64,000 bases of DNA from Pandoraea thiooxydans (GTDB lineage Bacteria; Pseudomonadota; Gammaproteobacteria; Burkholderiales; Burkholderiaceae). The stretch covers positions 3,224,001 to 3,288,000 of the forward strand of contig NZ_CP014839.1 of NCBI RefSeq assembly GCF_001931675.1. Reading direction: 5' to 3'. The notes under the pieces are model-generated. The model was not told the DNA's origin. It saw only the letters and a list, made by a program, of their open reading frames with translations, and searched no databases. Shown piece after piece: positions 18,251-27,098 of this stretch; within the stretch, counting starts at the first letter, position 1, and each line of letters starts with the position of its first letter. A program made the position numbers and the translations under genes.

Positions 18251-18406
18251 TGGCGGCCGTCTGCCGGTCACGCATGATCTCCGGGTGACATCTCCTGCTG
18301 CGTACATCGATCGCGCGCTTGCTTTTCTCTGCCTGTTTTGCTGGCGTCGAGAGCAACCGCCCGCGCAGTGCCTCGCCCTCCCTTGCCAGCAAAGCCAGTG
18401 TCACAC

Positions 18407-19510
18407 TCACTCGTGCCCGATCGCTGCCACATGATCGGCAATGGCCAGCGCAGCAGTCAACCCCGGCGACTCGATACCGAAAAGATTGACGAGCCCCTTC
18501 ACGCCGTGAACCTGCGGTCCTTCGATGCGAAAATCCGCGGCTGACTCTCCGGGCCCGGCGATCTTCGGGCGGATACCCGCGTAGTCTGCATGCAGCGCGC
18601 CGTCTTCGAGGGCCGGCCAATACGCCCGAATCGCGTCGTAAAAGCGCTCCGCGCGGGCGGGATCGACGCGGTAGTCGATCGTCGTCACCCATTCGACGTC
18701 GGGACCGAAGCGGGCTCGACCGCCCAGATCGAGCGTCAGATGCACACCCAGCCCGCCGGGCTCCGGGACCGGATAAATCAGGCGGGAAAAGGGGGCCAGC
18801 CCGCTCAGACCAAAATAGTTGCCCTTGGCGTAGTAAGCGCGCGGCACATGGGATGCCGGCAAACCACGAATCGCCGCGGCCAGGGCGGGTGCCGCTAGGC
18901 CCGCGCAATTGACCACCGTGCGGGCCAACCAGGTGCTCGGTTGTGCGCCCCCGACCTCCAACACCAGGCCATCGGCGGTGAGCTCGACGCCGAGCACCGG
19001 GGAGCCAAACGCAAACAGAGCGCCGCGCGCCTCGGCATCGCCCTGCAACGTCAAAAGGTAAGCATGGCTATCGATAATGCCGGTGCTGGGCGAGAGCAGC
19101 GCGGCTTCGCACGACAAGTCCGGTTCGAGGCGTCGGGCCTCGGCGCCCGTGAGCGTGCGCAGGTCGTCCACGCCGTTGGCCTCGGCGTGCTGCCGAATCT
19201 CCTGCAGCGCCGCGCACTGCGCTTGCCGTGTCGCGACGATCAGTTTGCCGCAACGCCGGTGGGCAATGCCGCGCTCCTCGCAGAAGGCATACAGCATCCC
19301 TTTTCCCGCGACGCACAGGCGCGCCTTGAGAGAACCCTGCGGATAGTAGATCCCCGCGTGAATGACCTCGCTGTTGCGCGAGCTGCTGCCCATGCCGATC
19401 CCGGTTTCGGCCTCCAGCACGACCACCTCGCGCCCTTGCGCCGCCAGCGCGCGCGCCGTCGCCAAGCCCACCACGCCAGCACCGATCACCACGCAATCGA
19501 TCTGCTCCAT
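18407..19510 (-). CDS. FAD-dependent oxidoreductase, L-2-hydroxyglutarate oxidase-like
   Basis: The 367-residue protein starts with the FAD-binding motif [17 protein letters not shown] and the VVVLEAE strand end, then [21 protein letters not shown]. That segment is highly characteristic of the LhgO/L2HGDH branch of the DAO family. C-terminal IRPKIAG and [20 protein letters not shown] are also typical. The likely reaction is oxidation of L-2-hydroxyglutarate or a related 2-hydroxyacid to the 2-oxoacid. It stands alone, convergent with tRNA-Asn. Confidence 0.8.
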   Translation of the reverse strand: MEQIDCVVIGAGVVGLATARALAAQGREVVVLEAETGIGMGSSSRNSEVIHAGIYYPQGSLKARLCVAGKGMLYAFCEERGIAHRRCGKLIVATRQAQCAALQEIRQHAEANGVDDLRTLTGAEARRLEPDLSCEAALLSPSTGIIDSHAYLLTLQGDAEARGALFAFGSPVLGVELTADGLVLEVGGAQPSTWLARTVVNCAGLAAPALAAAIRGLPASHVPRAYYAKGNYFGLSGLAPFSRLIYPVPEPGGLGVHLTLDLGGRARFGPDVEWVTTIDYRVDPARAERFYDAIRAYWPALEDGALHADYAGIRPKIAGPGESAADFRIEGPQVHGVKGLVNLFGIESPGLTAALAIADHVAAIGHE

Positions 19511-19717
19511 TCGTCCTCCGCCCGGATGGCTTCATCTGCGACCCGCCGGTGTTGCTCGAATCGCTCTATTGACCCGAATTACGGGATAATTAATTTCATT
19601 TAGCCCGATTTATTCACTCCCCGGACCCACCTAGAATGATCGCAGGAAAACCCGGGACTTCAAAGCGGCGTAGCCGCCCCGCGTGTCTACCCATCTTTCA
19701 TTCTGTCAGGAGAAACC

Positions 19718-20113
19718 GTGATTCAACAAAAAACCGCGCCCTACGCCGCGCTGCTGCTACGCGTGAGTCTGGGTATTATGTTTCTGGCGCATGCCGGCCT
19801 GAAAATTTTTGTCTTTACCCTGCCCGGGACCGTGGGCTTTTTTCATTCGATTGGTTTGCCGGGCGCCATGGCCTATCCTGTGATAGTGCTGGAAGTCGTG
19901 GGCGGCATTGCATTGATCATCGGCTACTACGCTTCATATTTCGCGATTCCGCTCGCGGCGGATTTACTCGGCGCGATTATCATGGTGCATGGCGCCAACG
20001 GCTGGCTTTTCACGAACAAGGGCGGCGGCTGGGAGTATCCGGCATTCTGGATGGTCGCGCTGATCGTGCTGTTCCTGTTGGGTGACGGCGCTTACGCGAT
20101 CAAGAAGCGCTGA
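19718..20113 (+). CDS. DoxX-family membrane protein
   Basis: The 131-residue protein has four membrane segments and DoxX signatures: LLLRVSLGIMFLAHAGLK near the start, LEVVGGIALIIG in the middle and GANGWLFTNKGGGWEYP before the last helix. A GTG start at 19718 follows a clear AGGAGA (19708-19713). DoxX-type proteins act in redox or thiol stress responses, but most members are uncharacterised. The 207-base gap upstream, shared with the oxidase, is relatively AT-rich and includes the near-palindrome CCCGAATTACGGG. A dioxygenase gene follows 61 bases downstream. Confidence 0.85.
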   Translation: MIQQKTAPYAALLLRVSLGIMFLAHAGLKIFVFTLPGTVGFFHSIGLPGAMAYPVIVLEVVGGIALIIGYYASYFAIPLAADLLGAIIMVHGANGWLFTNKGGGWEYPAFWMVALIVLFLLGDGAYAIKKR

Positions 20114-20174
20114 CCCTGGGCGGGCTCACGCCCGCTCGTCCTCAATCCATTCGATGTATTCCGGAGAGTTGCGC

Positions 20175-20999
20175 ATGTCACCCCTGCCTACACTATTCGT
20201 CTCGCACGGCGCGCCGACCCTGGCGATCGAGCCGGGCCGCACCGGCGCACTGCTGAGCCTGCTCGGCCAGCGCTTGCCGCGCCCGGAGGCCATTCTGCTG
20301 ATCTCGCCCCACTGGGCGACGCCGCAGCCGAGTGTGGGCAGCCTGATCACGCCGACAGTCATGCACGATTTCAGCGGCTTCCCGCGTGAACTCTATCGGC
20401 TCGACTATCCGGCCCAGGGCTCGCCCGCGTTGGCCCACCGCACTGTCGACGCGCTGCGGGAGGCCGGCATTGCCGCGACCATCGATCCGCAACGCGGGCT
20501 CGATCATGGCGCCTGGGTGCCGCTGCGGTACCTGTTCCCCGAGGCCGACGTCCCCGTAACGCAACTCTCCTTGCAGCCGCATCAAGCTCCCGATTACCAC
20601 TACCGGGTCGGGCAAGCCCTGTCGCCGCTGGCACGCGACGGTGTGCTGGTGATCGGCTCCGGCTCGTTCACCCATAATCTGCGCGAGCTGCGCGTTCAGC
20701 AGGACCGGATGCCCGGCGCGCGCTATGTCGACGAATTCGCACAATGGTTCGCCGAGCGCATGGCGGCGGGCGATCTGCCCGCGCTGCTCGACTACCGGGC
20801 CCATGCGCCGTACGCGGTGCGCGCGCATCCTGGCGACGATCATCTGCTGCCGCTGTTCATTGCGATGGGCGCCAGCGACGACTGGACACTGCAGGCGCAT
20901 TTCGATACCGGCACGACCTACGACGTACTGCGCATGGATGCCTTCGCGTTCGGATCCGCGGCCCTGGCATTGCGCGAGATCGAGGCACTCGTCGATTAA
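20175..20999 (+). CDS. LigB-family extradiol dioxygenase (DODA/YgiD type)
   Basis: The 274-residue protein begins with LFVSHGAPTLAIE, giving the first metal-binding His. ISPHW and GSGSFTHNLREL follow, with further conserved His in LDHGAW. This is the class III extradiol ring-cleavage family that includes E. coli YgiD and plant DOPA dioxygenases; aromatic catechols are the likely substrates. The ATG at 20175 is chosen because upstream in-frame sequence overlaps doxX. A LysR gene follows after only 15 bases. Confidence 0.86.
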   Translation: MSPLPTLFVSHGAPTLAIEPGRTGALLSLLGQRLPRPEAILLISPHWATPQPSVGSLITPTVMHDFSGFPRELYRLDYPAQGSPALAHRTVDALREAGIAATIDPQRGLDHGAWVPLRYLFPEADVPVTQLSLQPHQAPDYHYRVGQALSPLARDGVLVIGSGSFTHNLRELRVQQDRMPGARYVDEFAQWFAERMAAGDLPALLDYRAHAPYAVRAHPGDDHLLPLFIAMGASDDWTLQAHFDTGTTYDVLRMDAFAFGSAALALREIEALVD

Positions 21000-21014
21000 A
21001 CCGCGCGAGCGCCG

Positions 21015-21923
21015 ATGAACAAATTACGCGAGATCGAATGCTTCATCGCCGTCGTCGAAGCCGGCAGCTTCATCAGGGCTGCAGAGATCGTCGACGCCTC
21101 CAAGACGGCCGTCTCGCGCCACGTGGCCGATCTCGAGGCGCGACTCGGCACGCGGCTGTTGCAGCGTACGACGCGCAAGCTGTCGCTGACCGAATCGGGG
21201 CAGGAATATTTCGAGCGATGCCGGCAAATTCTGGCGGAACTCGATCAAGCCGACACGCTGGCCGGCGCGCACACGGTCAAGCCGGCCGGCCTGCTGCGCA
21301 TCAACGCACCGCTGGCGTTCGGCGTGCGGCATCTGGCGCCGCTATGGCCGGTCTTCATGCATGAGTATCCCGACATTACGCTCGATATCGAACTGTCGGA
21401 CCGATTGGTGAATATCGTCGAGGAAGGTTACGACCTGGGCATCCGCATCGCCCGCCTGCCCGACTCTTCGCTGGTTCACCGCAAGCTGGCCCATACGGAG
21501 GTCATCGCCTGCGCCTCTCCCGCTTACCTGGCCGCGCACGGCACGCCCGCCCACCCCGCCGAGCTGGTCTCGCATCAAACGATCAGCTACAGCTATGCGT
21601 CGCACAAGGATGAGTGGCGGTTCAAGGGGCCGGATGGCTCCGTGTCAGTCAAGACGCGGCCACGCTTCTACGCGAATAACGGCGACACGTGCCTGGCGGT
21701 GGCCCGCGCCGGCGCGGGTATCATCCTTCAGCCCGACTTTCTGGTGGCGCAAAGCCTGCGCGAGGGAGAGTTGATCCGATTGTTCCCGGACTATAGCGCC
21801 GCCGGCATCGACATCTACGCGGTCTACCCGACTCGCAAGCATCTGACGGCCAAGGCGCGGGTGCTGGTCGACTTCCTCAGCGACGCGTTTGCCAAGCCCG
21901 GTTGGGCCCGTCTGGCCCTATAG
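21015..21923 (+). CDS. LysR-family transcriptional regulator
   Basis: The 302-residue protein has an N-terminal winged helix-turn-helix (KLREIECFIAVVEAGSFIRAA through SRHVADLEARLGTRLLQRT) and a C-terminal effector domain with the CrgA/AaeR-like pattern. It is co-directional with doxX and the LigB dioxygenase, so it is probably their local regulator, though here the regulator is the last gene rather than divergent. The effector is unknown. Confidence 0.88.
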   Translation: MNKLREIECFIAVVEAGSFIRAAEIVDASKTAVSRHVADLEARLGTRLLQRTTRKLSLTESGQEYFERCRQILAELDQADTLAGAHTVKPAGLLRINAPLAFGVRHLAPLWPVFMHEYPDITLDIELSDRLVNIVEEGYDLGIRIARLPDSSLVHRKLAHTEVIACASPAYLAAHGTPAHPAELVSHQTISYSYASHKDEWRFKGPDGSVSVKTRPRFYANNGDTCLAVARAGAGIILQPDFLVAQSLREGELIRLFPDYSAAGIDIYAVYPTRKHLTAKARVLVDFLSDAFAKPGWARLAL

Positions 21924-22005
21924 GCAATTCAGAAAATGAGCCCGCCACCATAGCGCTCACTTGATGGGGCTGCAGCCGGTGCAGCCGGACGGGACGAAAG
22001 GCGGG

Positions 22006-22632
22006 TTAGCGATGGACCGCAGCCATCAAAGCGCCGAATCCCATGAAAACACCGCCGCTGAGCCGGTTGAAAGCCTTCAACACGCGTGTCTGCCTGAGAT
22101 ACGGCGCAACACGCAGTCCGCTCGTCGCATAGACCGTGTACCAACTCACTTCGATCACTGCGAAGGTTGCGAGCAAAATCGCGAATTGCGGCAGCTTGGG
22201 CGCGGCAGGGTCGATGAACTGCGGCAGGAAAGCCGCGGCGAAGAGAATCGCCTTGGGGTTGCTGCTGGCCACCAGAAAGCCGCTCTTGAACAGCGAGCGG
22301 CGCGTGGCCTTGATCAATACTTCAGCGGTTTCCTCGGCCACTTTGCTCACCGGCGCACGCCAACTCTTGATGCCGAGATAAACGAGGTAGGCAGCACCCA
22401 GGTAGCGAAGCGTGTCGAACACGACCGGCCACGTTTTGAGTACCGCGCCGAGTCCGGCCGCGGAGATCGACATCATCAGCAGCAACGCACTCATGCACCC
22501 GGCCATCGTGGCGACCGACGGTCGCAGGCCATGCCGCGCGCCGTGCGTCATCACCAGCAGCATGTTGGGCCCTGGCGTAGCGGAAATGAGGAAAACCGTC
22601 ACAACATATAACCACCACGTCTGCAAGCTCAT
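22006..22632 (-). CDS. LysE/RhtB-family amino acid exporter
   Basis: The 208-residue protein has about six membrane segments and the family hallmark ATPGPNMLLVMTHGARHG in the first loop, with SNPKAILFAAAFLPQFI further on. Family members export homoserine, threonine, lysine or similar small molecules. No regulator is adjacent, so the substrate is open. Confidence 0.88.
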   Translation of the reverse strand: MSLQTWWLYVVTVFLISATPGPNMLLVMTHGARHGLRPSVATMAGCMSALLLMMSISAAGLGAVLKTWPVVFDTLRYLGAAYLVYLGIKSWRAPVSKVAEETAEVLIKATRRSLFKSGFLVASSNPKAILFAAAFLPQFIDPAAPKLPQFAILLATFAVIEVSWYTVYATSGLRVAPYLRQTRVLKAFNRLSGGVFMGFGALMAAVHR

Positions 22633-22718
22633 GTGTCACCCGGAACAAGTACGAACCGAAGACGGCTGGCACACCCGCGCGACCGCCTCGATCAAGACCG
22701 GTATCGTAGCGCAGTTCG

Positions 22719-22997
22719 TCAATGAACGTGAGGATGGTTGTAATGTTCGAGCCGGATGCTCTCCCAGTCGGCGACCTGTTCCAGACTGGCCAGACGCCGA
22801 ATCTCGTTCTGCCCGGCCTTGGTCAATAGAGCGATGACCAGCGGATAGCGAACACCGCTGACTTCGTAGTCGCTGCGTGTCGACTCGATCAGGCCGAGCG
22901 AGCGCAGATAATCGAAAAGCGTCGAGCGTTTATACCAGGGAACCTTACGCAGCTGCACGTGGCGCAGTGCGTCGAGCACAGAGCCGTTTGAGACCAT
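22719..22997 (-). CDS. Conserved-looking hypothetical protein, 92 aa
   Basis: The ATG at 22997 is preceded by an AAGGAGA ribosome-binding site at good spacing, and codon use matches the neighbours, so this is very likely a real gene. The sequence is soluble, with a basic stretch (QLRKVPWYKRSTLFDYLRSLGL) that may form a winged-helix-like bundle, then YPLVIALLTKAGQNEIRRL. I do not recognise the family. It lies upstream of cspA on the same strand but is separated by the cspA terminator on its other side. Confidence 0.7.
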   Translation of the reverse strand: MVSNGSVLDALRHVQLRKVPWYKRSTLFDYLRSLGLIESTRSDYEVSGVRYPLVIALLTKAGQNEIRRLASLEQVADWESIRLEHYNHPHVH

Positions 22998-23175
22998 AAC
23001 CTTCTCCTTGTCGGACGCACCGCCATCTCGTGGAGGATGCGATCCACGCGAACCCAGCCGCCGATTCAGAATTCGGTTGATGCACCTCGCCAATGTCCCG
23101 GTGGCTGTTCACGCAAGGTTCATGATACGCCGCGGACCCTCTGCGGTACAGAATAAATACCGAGGGAAAATACCG

Positions 23176-23221
23176 AAAAAAAATGGCGGGCGGACAGCTT
23201 TGAATTGCTGTCCACCCGCCA
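23176..23221 (-). terminator. Terminator of cspA
   Basis: On the minus strand a 15-base-pair stem (23221-23207 with 23198-23184, including one G-U pair) and an 8-base loop are followed by eight U (complement of 23176-23183). The mismatch on the plus strand becomes a wobble only on the minus strand, which supports the direction. It lies about 60 bases beyond the cspA stop codon. Confidence 0.9.
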
Positions 23222-23279
23222 TCCGTATCGTTTTACGGGCGCCGCGCCCCTTCGGACACAACGCCGCGTTCAGCGATGC

Positions 23280-23483
23280 TTAGAGCGGCTTGATGTTGGC
23301 GGCTTGCTTGCCCTTCGGGCCGGTCTTAACTTCGAACGACACGCGCTGGTTTTCTTGCAGCGACTTGAAGCCTTCGGTCTTGATTTCCGAAAAATGAGCA
23401 AACAGATCTTCGCCGCCTGCATCAGGGGTGATGAAGCCGAAGCCTTTAGCGTCGTTGAACCATTTGACGATACCAGTATCCAT
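23280..23483 (-). CDS. cspA: Cold-shock domain protein CspA family
   Basis: This 67-residue single cold-shock domain protein has the nucleic-acid binding motifs KGFGFITP (RNP1) and DLFAHFSEI (RNP2), and ends with [10 protein letters not shown]. It acts as an RNA chaperone. The ATG at 23481-23483 is the family start; the open frame upstream is untranslated leader. GGAAAG just before the start can serve as a weak ribosome-binding site. Confidence 0.95.
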   Translation of the reverse strand: MDTGIVKWFNDAKGFGFITPDAGGEDLFAHFSEIKTEGFKSLQENQRVSFEVKTGPKGKQAANIKPL

Positions 23484-23631
23484 GTTTCTTTCCAAAAGAT
23501 AAAAATCAAACAATCGAGATGAAAACCATCCCGCGAACGCACGAAAATCAAGGGGAGGAAATGAAGAACTGAAGTACCGGCGAATGCTGGAGAACAACAA
23601 TGAGCAACAACTTCGCACTTGACAATCTGCG
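23484..23631 (-). promoter_or_regulatory. Long 5' leader of cspA mRNA
   Basis: From the predicted promoter, transcription would start near 23631, giving an untranslated leader of about 148 bases. This is close to the roughly 160-base leader that acts as a temperature-responsive switch in E. coli cspA. The sequence is U-rich near the start codon. A switch function here is an inference from length and gene identity. The rest of the gap to the divergent lipoprotein gene (up to 23816) shows no other gene. Confidence 0.55.
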
Positions 23632-23637
23632 TGGGCC

Positions 23638-23666
23638 TTTATACGCCGGATTTAAAATCGTGTCAA
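23638..23666 (-). promoter_or_regulatory. Consensus promoter of cspA
   Basis: On the minus strand TTGACA (complement of 23661-23666), a 17-base spacer and TATAAA (complement of 23638-23643) form a near-perfect sigma-70 promoter. Confidence 0.85.
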
Positions 23667-23816
23667 ACAATTTATTTACCGCCCCGCCAGCACTGCCCGT
23701 GCGCCCGACGGTTTTTTCAGTGTCGTCGCGGCACCCCGCGCCGCTTGCATTTACAATCCCCACTTTTGCCAACCACCGCGAACCCCAACCGGATTCGCGA
23801 ACCCGCCACAGACAGG

Positions 23817-24533
23817 ATGATCAGCGCAGCTCCCTTGCACACTCGAGCCCCTCTTTCACGCGCCCGCCGGCGACTCACATTGCTGCTGCTTCCGGCTTTG
23901 CTTGCCGCTTGCGCATCAGCTCCCTCCGGCGGCCCGGTCGGTGACGGCTATTACCGCGTCCGCTCCGGCGACACGCTCGGCAAGATCGCGCAAACCTATC
24001 GTCAGAGCGTCACAAACCTGACGCGCTGGAACAATCTCTCCAACCCCAACCGAATCGACGTGGGCCAGGTGCTGCGCGTAGCGCCGCCGGTCGGCGCCAG
24101 CGGGGCCGTCAGCACTCAAACCGTGGCGCCGGCGGCAGCCAGTGACAATACCTCGGCGCCGGCAAGCAGCATTGCGCTGCGCTGGCCGGCCCAAGGCCCC
24201 GTCATTGCGCGCTTCAACGGCACCAGCAACAAGGGAATCGATATCGGCGGGCAACTCGGCCAGCCAGTGGTCGCAGCGGCCGCCGGCAAGGTCGTCTATG
24301 CCGGCAACGGCCTGCGCGGCTACGGCAATCTGGTCATGCTCAAGCACAGCGGCGGCTTCCTGACAGCCTATGCCCACAACCGGGTCATCCTGGTCAAGGA
24401 GGGGCAGTATGTCGCCCAGGGCCAGCAAATCGCGGAAATGGGCAATACCGACAGCCAGCGCGTCCAGCTGCATTTCGAGTTGCGCCAGCAGGGCAAGCCG
24501 CTCGATCCGTTGCGCTACCTGCCCAGCCGCTAG
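23817..24533 (+). CDS. NlpD-like lipoprotein with LysM and degenerate LytM domains
   Basis: The 238-residue protein has a lipoprotein signal peptide with lipobox LAAC (Cys32), then a LysM peptidoglycan-binding domain (about 47-90, YRVRSGDTLGKIAQTY) and a C-terminal LytM/M23 domain (about 125-235). The metal-binding motifs are altered: NKGIDIG and VQLHFEL replace the usual HxGxD and HLHFE. This matches the non-catalytic NlpD/EnvC factors that activate cell-division amidases. The terminal LDPLRYLPSR is also NlpD-like. The usual nlpD neighbours (surE, rpoS) are absent, so it may be a paralogue. The ATG at 23817 is chosen for the signal peptide. Confidence 0.88.
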   Translation: MISAAPLHTRAPLSRARRRLTLLLLPALLAACASAPSGGPVGDGYYRVRSGDTLGKIAQTYRQSVTNLTRWNNLSNPNRIDVGQVLRVAPPVGASGAVSTQTVAPAAASDNTSAPASSIALRWPAQGPVIARFNGTSNKGIDIGGQLGQPVVAAAAGKVVYAGNGLRGYGNLVMLKHSGGFLTAYAHNRVILVKEGQYVAQGQQIAEMGNTDSQRVQLHFELRQQGKPLDPLRYLPSR

Positions 24534-24587
24534 ACTTTCGCTTGACTCGCTGGGCCGCCAAGGGGCAGCCGCCTTCTGGGCGCCAAT

Positions 24588-27098
24588 CTAGAGGGAAGAG
24601 CGCAGATAACCTTGCTGCAGCCCGCCCGACAGGGCGGCACGCCAGCCCGGGTGAGCGTCGGCTTGCGTCCACACCGCCAGATGCAGCGCGGACAAGGCCA
24701 ACGGGTCGCTCAACAACTGGCTTTTCTGTTTGTCGGGCAAGACCTCCGGCCCGTTAGCCAACGCCTCGCGCACCCATTGAGCGCGCCGCGTCGAGTCGTT
24801 GCAGCGCGCCGGGCGCAGCCTGGCGCTCGCGCACGCGACCGCGTTGGCCACCGGATCGACCACGGCTTTGACGAAATCCGGCCCCGCGGGAGCCATCTCG
24901 GCATACTTCTGCGCCCAGCGCAATTCCTTCGGCGGCCAAGACTCCTCCGGGATCAGAAACAGGCGCATGCGACGCAACCGCTGGCCCAGCGACACCCGGC
25001 TCGAGAATACCGACAGCGGCACCGACAGCGCCAGCGCGCCTACGATCGGCAACAGCCAGAGCAGGTAGGCCGGATTGAGCCAGTAGACACCGGCGGCCCA
25101 AACGATGCCCAGCAGCGAATGCCACCCATGCCGGCGTAACGCCTCGCCCCAGGTCGTTTCGGCGTCCTCGCGCGGGGGTGACTTCCATTGGATCGACCAG
25201 CCGGTGAAAGCCGCCACCACGAACTGCGTATGGAACAGCATGCGTATCGGCGCCAGCAAGGCGGACAGCAACATTTCGATAGCCAGGCCCAGCGTCAGGA
25301 TGAAAACGCCGCCAAAGCGCGTCGCGTCCTTGAACCACAGCAGGATGACACTCAAGATCTTGGGCAGAAACAAAAGCGTCGCAGTCGCGCTGAACAGCGC
25401 GATGGCACGCTCGGGATGCCATTGCGGCCACAACGGGAACAACTGGCGCGGCGCGACGAAGTACTGCGGTGCCACCAGCGTGTGCTTGGCCAGCATCACG
25501 GTGGAGAGCAGCAGAAACAAAAACCATAGCGGCGACGACAGATACGCCATGACACCGGTGACGAAAACGGCGCGGTGCACGCCATGAATGCGCTCGGCCA
25601 GAAACAGCCGAAAATTCATCAGATTGCCCTGACACCAGCGTCGATCCCGCTTGAGTTCATCGAGCAGATTGGGCGGCATTTCCTCGTAGCTGCCCTGCAA
25701 ATCGTAGGCAATCCAGACCCCCCAGCCGGCGCGCCGCATCAAAGCGGCTTCGACGAAATCGTGCGACAGGATCTCGCCGGTCAGCACCCCGCTGCCCGGC
25801 AACGGTGCCAGCGCGCAATGCTTCATGAACGGCGCCAGGCGAATGATCGCGTTATGGCCCCAGTAGTGCGACTCGCCCAGTTGCCAGTAATGCAGCCCCG
25901 CTGTGAACAGCGGGCCATAGACGCGCGAAGCAAACTGCTGCAGTCGCGCGTAAAAAGTTTCGCGGCCCGCCGCGAGCGGCGCGGTCTGAATAATGCCGGC
26001 GCCCGGGTTGGCCTCCATCATGCGCGCCAGCTTGCCAAGGCACTCGCCGCTCATGATGCTGTCGGCGTCGAGCACGATCATGTAGCGATAGTTGCCGCCC
26101 CAGCGCCGGCAAAAGTCGTCGATATTGCCGCTCTTGCGCTTGACCCGGCGCTGCCGCCGGCGATAGAAGATGCGGCCGAAGCCGTCGACCGCACGGCACA
26201 GCGACAGCCATGCATCGGTCTCGGCCACGCATACGTCGGGATCGTTGCTGTCGCTGAGCACGAAGAAATCGAAGGCCGCCAGATCATCCGTTTTGGCCAA
26301 CGATTCGTAAGTCGCCCGCAGGCCCGCAAACACGCGCGGCACGTTCTCATTGCAGATCGGCATGACCACCGCGGTTCGCGCGCCCTCGGCAAGCGGCTCC
26401 TGACCGACCGCCGTGCGTGAAATGACGTAGCGGTCACGGCCGAACAGCAGTACGAAAAACCCCATGATGGCCGTCCAGAAACCGGCTGATACCCAGCAAA
26501 ACAATATTGCGAACAGAATCAGCGCGACGATCTCCAGCGGATCGCGCCCCTGATAGGGCAGCACGGTGCTCATGAAGTGGGTGGCCAGCGCCGTTTGCGC
26601 CAGCGTCAGGACCAGCAGCATCATGCGCCGGACGCGGCCGGCATGCCGCCAGCGGCCCCGCGGGTCGGGAGAGTCAGGGGCCGGCGCGCGAGCGCGCCCG
26701 CCGAACAGGCCGCCGAGCCAGCGTGACAGCGGGTTGAGCGACCACGGGTGCGGGCCAATGGGCGTACGCGCCACCGTCGGCGCACTGACGATCTGCACGC
26801 CACCGCCACGGCCATGTTCGGCGATCACCGGCGCCGTGTCCGCTTGCGGGGCTCCGTAGGCCAGCTCGAGCCGCTTGAACACCGATCCATAGGCAGGCTC
26901 GTCCGACACCTGCGACGCGTCCCCGGCCAAGGCCCGATGCAGGCGCAACAACGCCTGAGCATCGCCGTCTTCGCGCCCGCCCACCTGCGCCAGCAATGCC
27001 TGGCGCTCGTCATCGCTCAGCGGTAGCTGATCGGCATAGCGCTCGCTCGCCGGGACATCCTCGCGGCGGTTTATTCTGGGGGTAACAGGTAGCTCCAC
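24588..27098 (-). CDS. opgH: Glucans biosynthesis glucosyltransferase OpgH
   Basis: The 836-residue membrane GT2-family glucosyltransferase has a soluble N-terminal region, two membrane segments before the catalytic domain, then [10 protein letters not shown] (DxD) and [12 protein letters not shown] (the processive R/QxxRW motif), and several membrane helices after it. It elongates the beta-1,2-glucan backbone of osmoregulated periplasmic glucans from UDP-glucose. Its start overlaps the end of opgG by 28 bases, so the two are surely expressed together. Confidence 0.94.
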   Translation of the reverse strand: MELPVTPRINRREDVPASERYADQLPLSDDERQALLAQVGGREDGDAQALLRLHRALAGDASQVSDEPAYGSVFKRLELAYGAPQADTAPVIAEHGRGGGVQIVSAPTVARTPIGPHPWSLNPLSRWLGGLFGGRARAPAPDSPDPRGRWRHAGRVRRMMLLVLTLAQTALATHFMSTVLPYQGRDPLEIVALILFAILFCWVSAGFWTAIMGFFVLLFGRDRYVISRTAVGQEPLAEGARTAVVMPICNENVPRVFAGLRATYESLAKTDDLAAFDFFVLSDSNDPDVCVAETDAWLSLCRAVDGFGRIFYRRRQRRVKRKSGNIDDFCRRWGGNYRYMIVLDADSIMSGECLGKLARMMEANPGAGIIQTAPLAAGRETFYARLQQFASRVYGPLFTAGLHYWQLGESHYWGHNAIIRLAPFMKHCALAPLPGSGVLTGEILSHDFVEAALMRRAGWGVWIAYDLQGSYEEMPPNLLDELKRDRRWCQGNLMNFRLFLAERIHGVHRAVFVTGVMAYLSSPLWFLFLLLSTVMLAKHTLVAPQYFVAPRQLFPLWPQWHPERAIALFSATATLLFLPKILSVILLWFKDATRFGGVFILTLGLAIEMLLSALLAPIRMLFHTQFVVAAFTGWSIQWKSPPREDAETTWGEALRRHGWHSLLGIVWAAGVYWLNPAYLLWLLPIVGALALSVPLSVFSSRVSLGQRLRRMRLFLIPEESWPPKELRWAQKYAEMAPAGPDFVKAVVDPVANAVACASARLRPARCNDSTRRAQWVREALANGPEVLPDKQKSQLLSDPLALSALHLAVWTQADAHPGWRAALSGGLQQGYLRSSL

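Noticed and set aside
18141-18908. 255-codon minus-strand frame ending over tRNA-Asn
   Set aside because: Its C-terminus (PRPGLEPGTCGLTVRRSTD) is the well-known false translation of a tRNA read backwards, and the rest is antisense-frame shadow of the LhgO-like gene.
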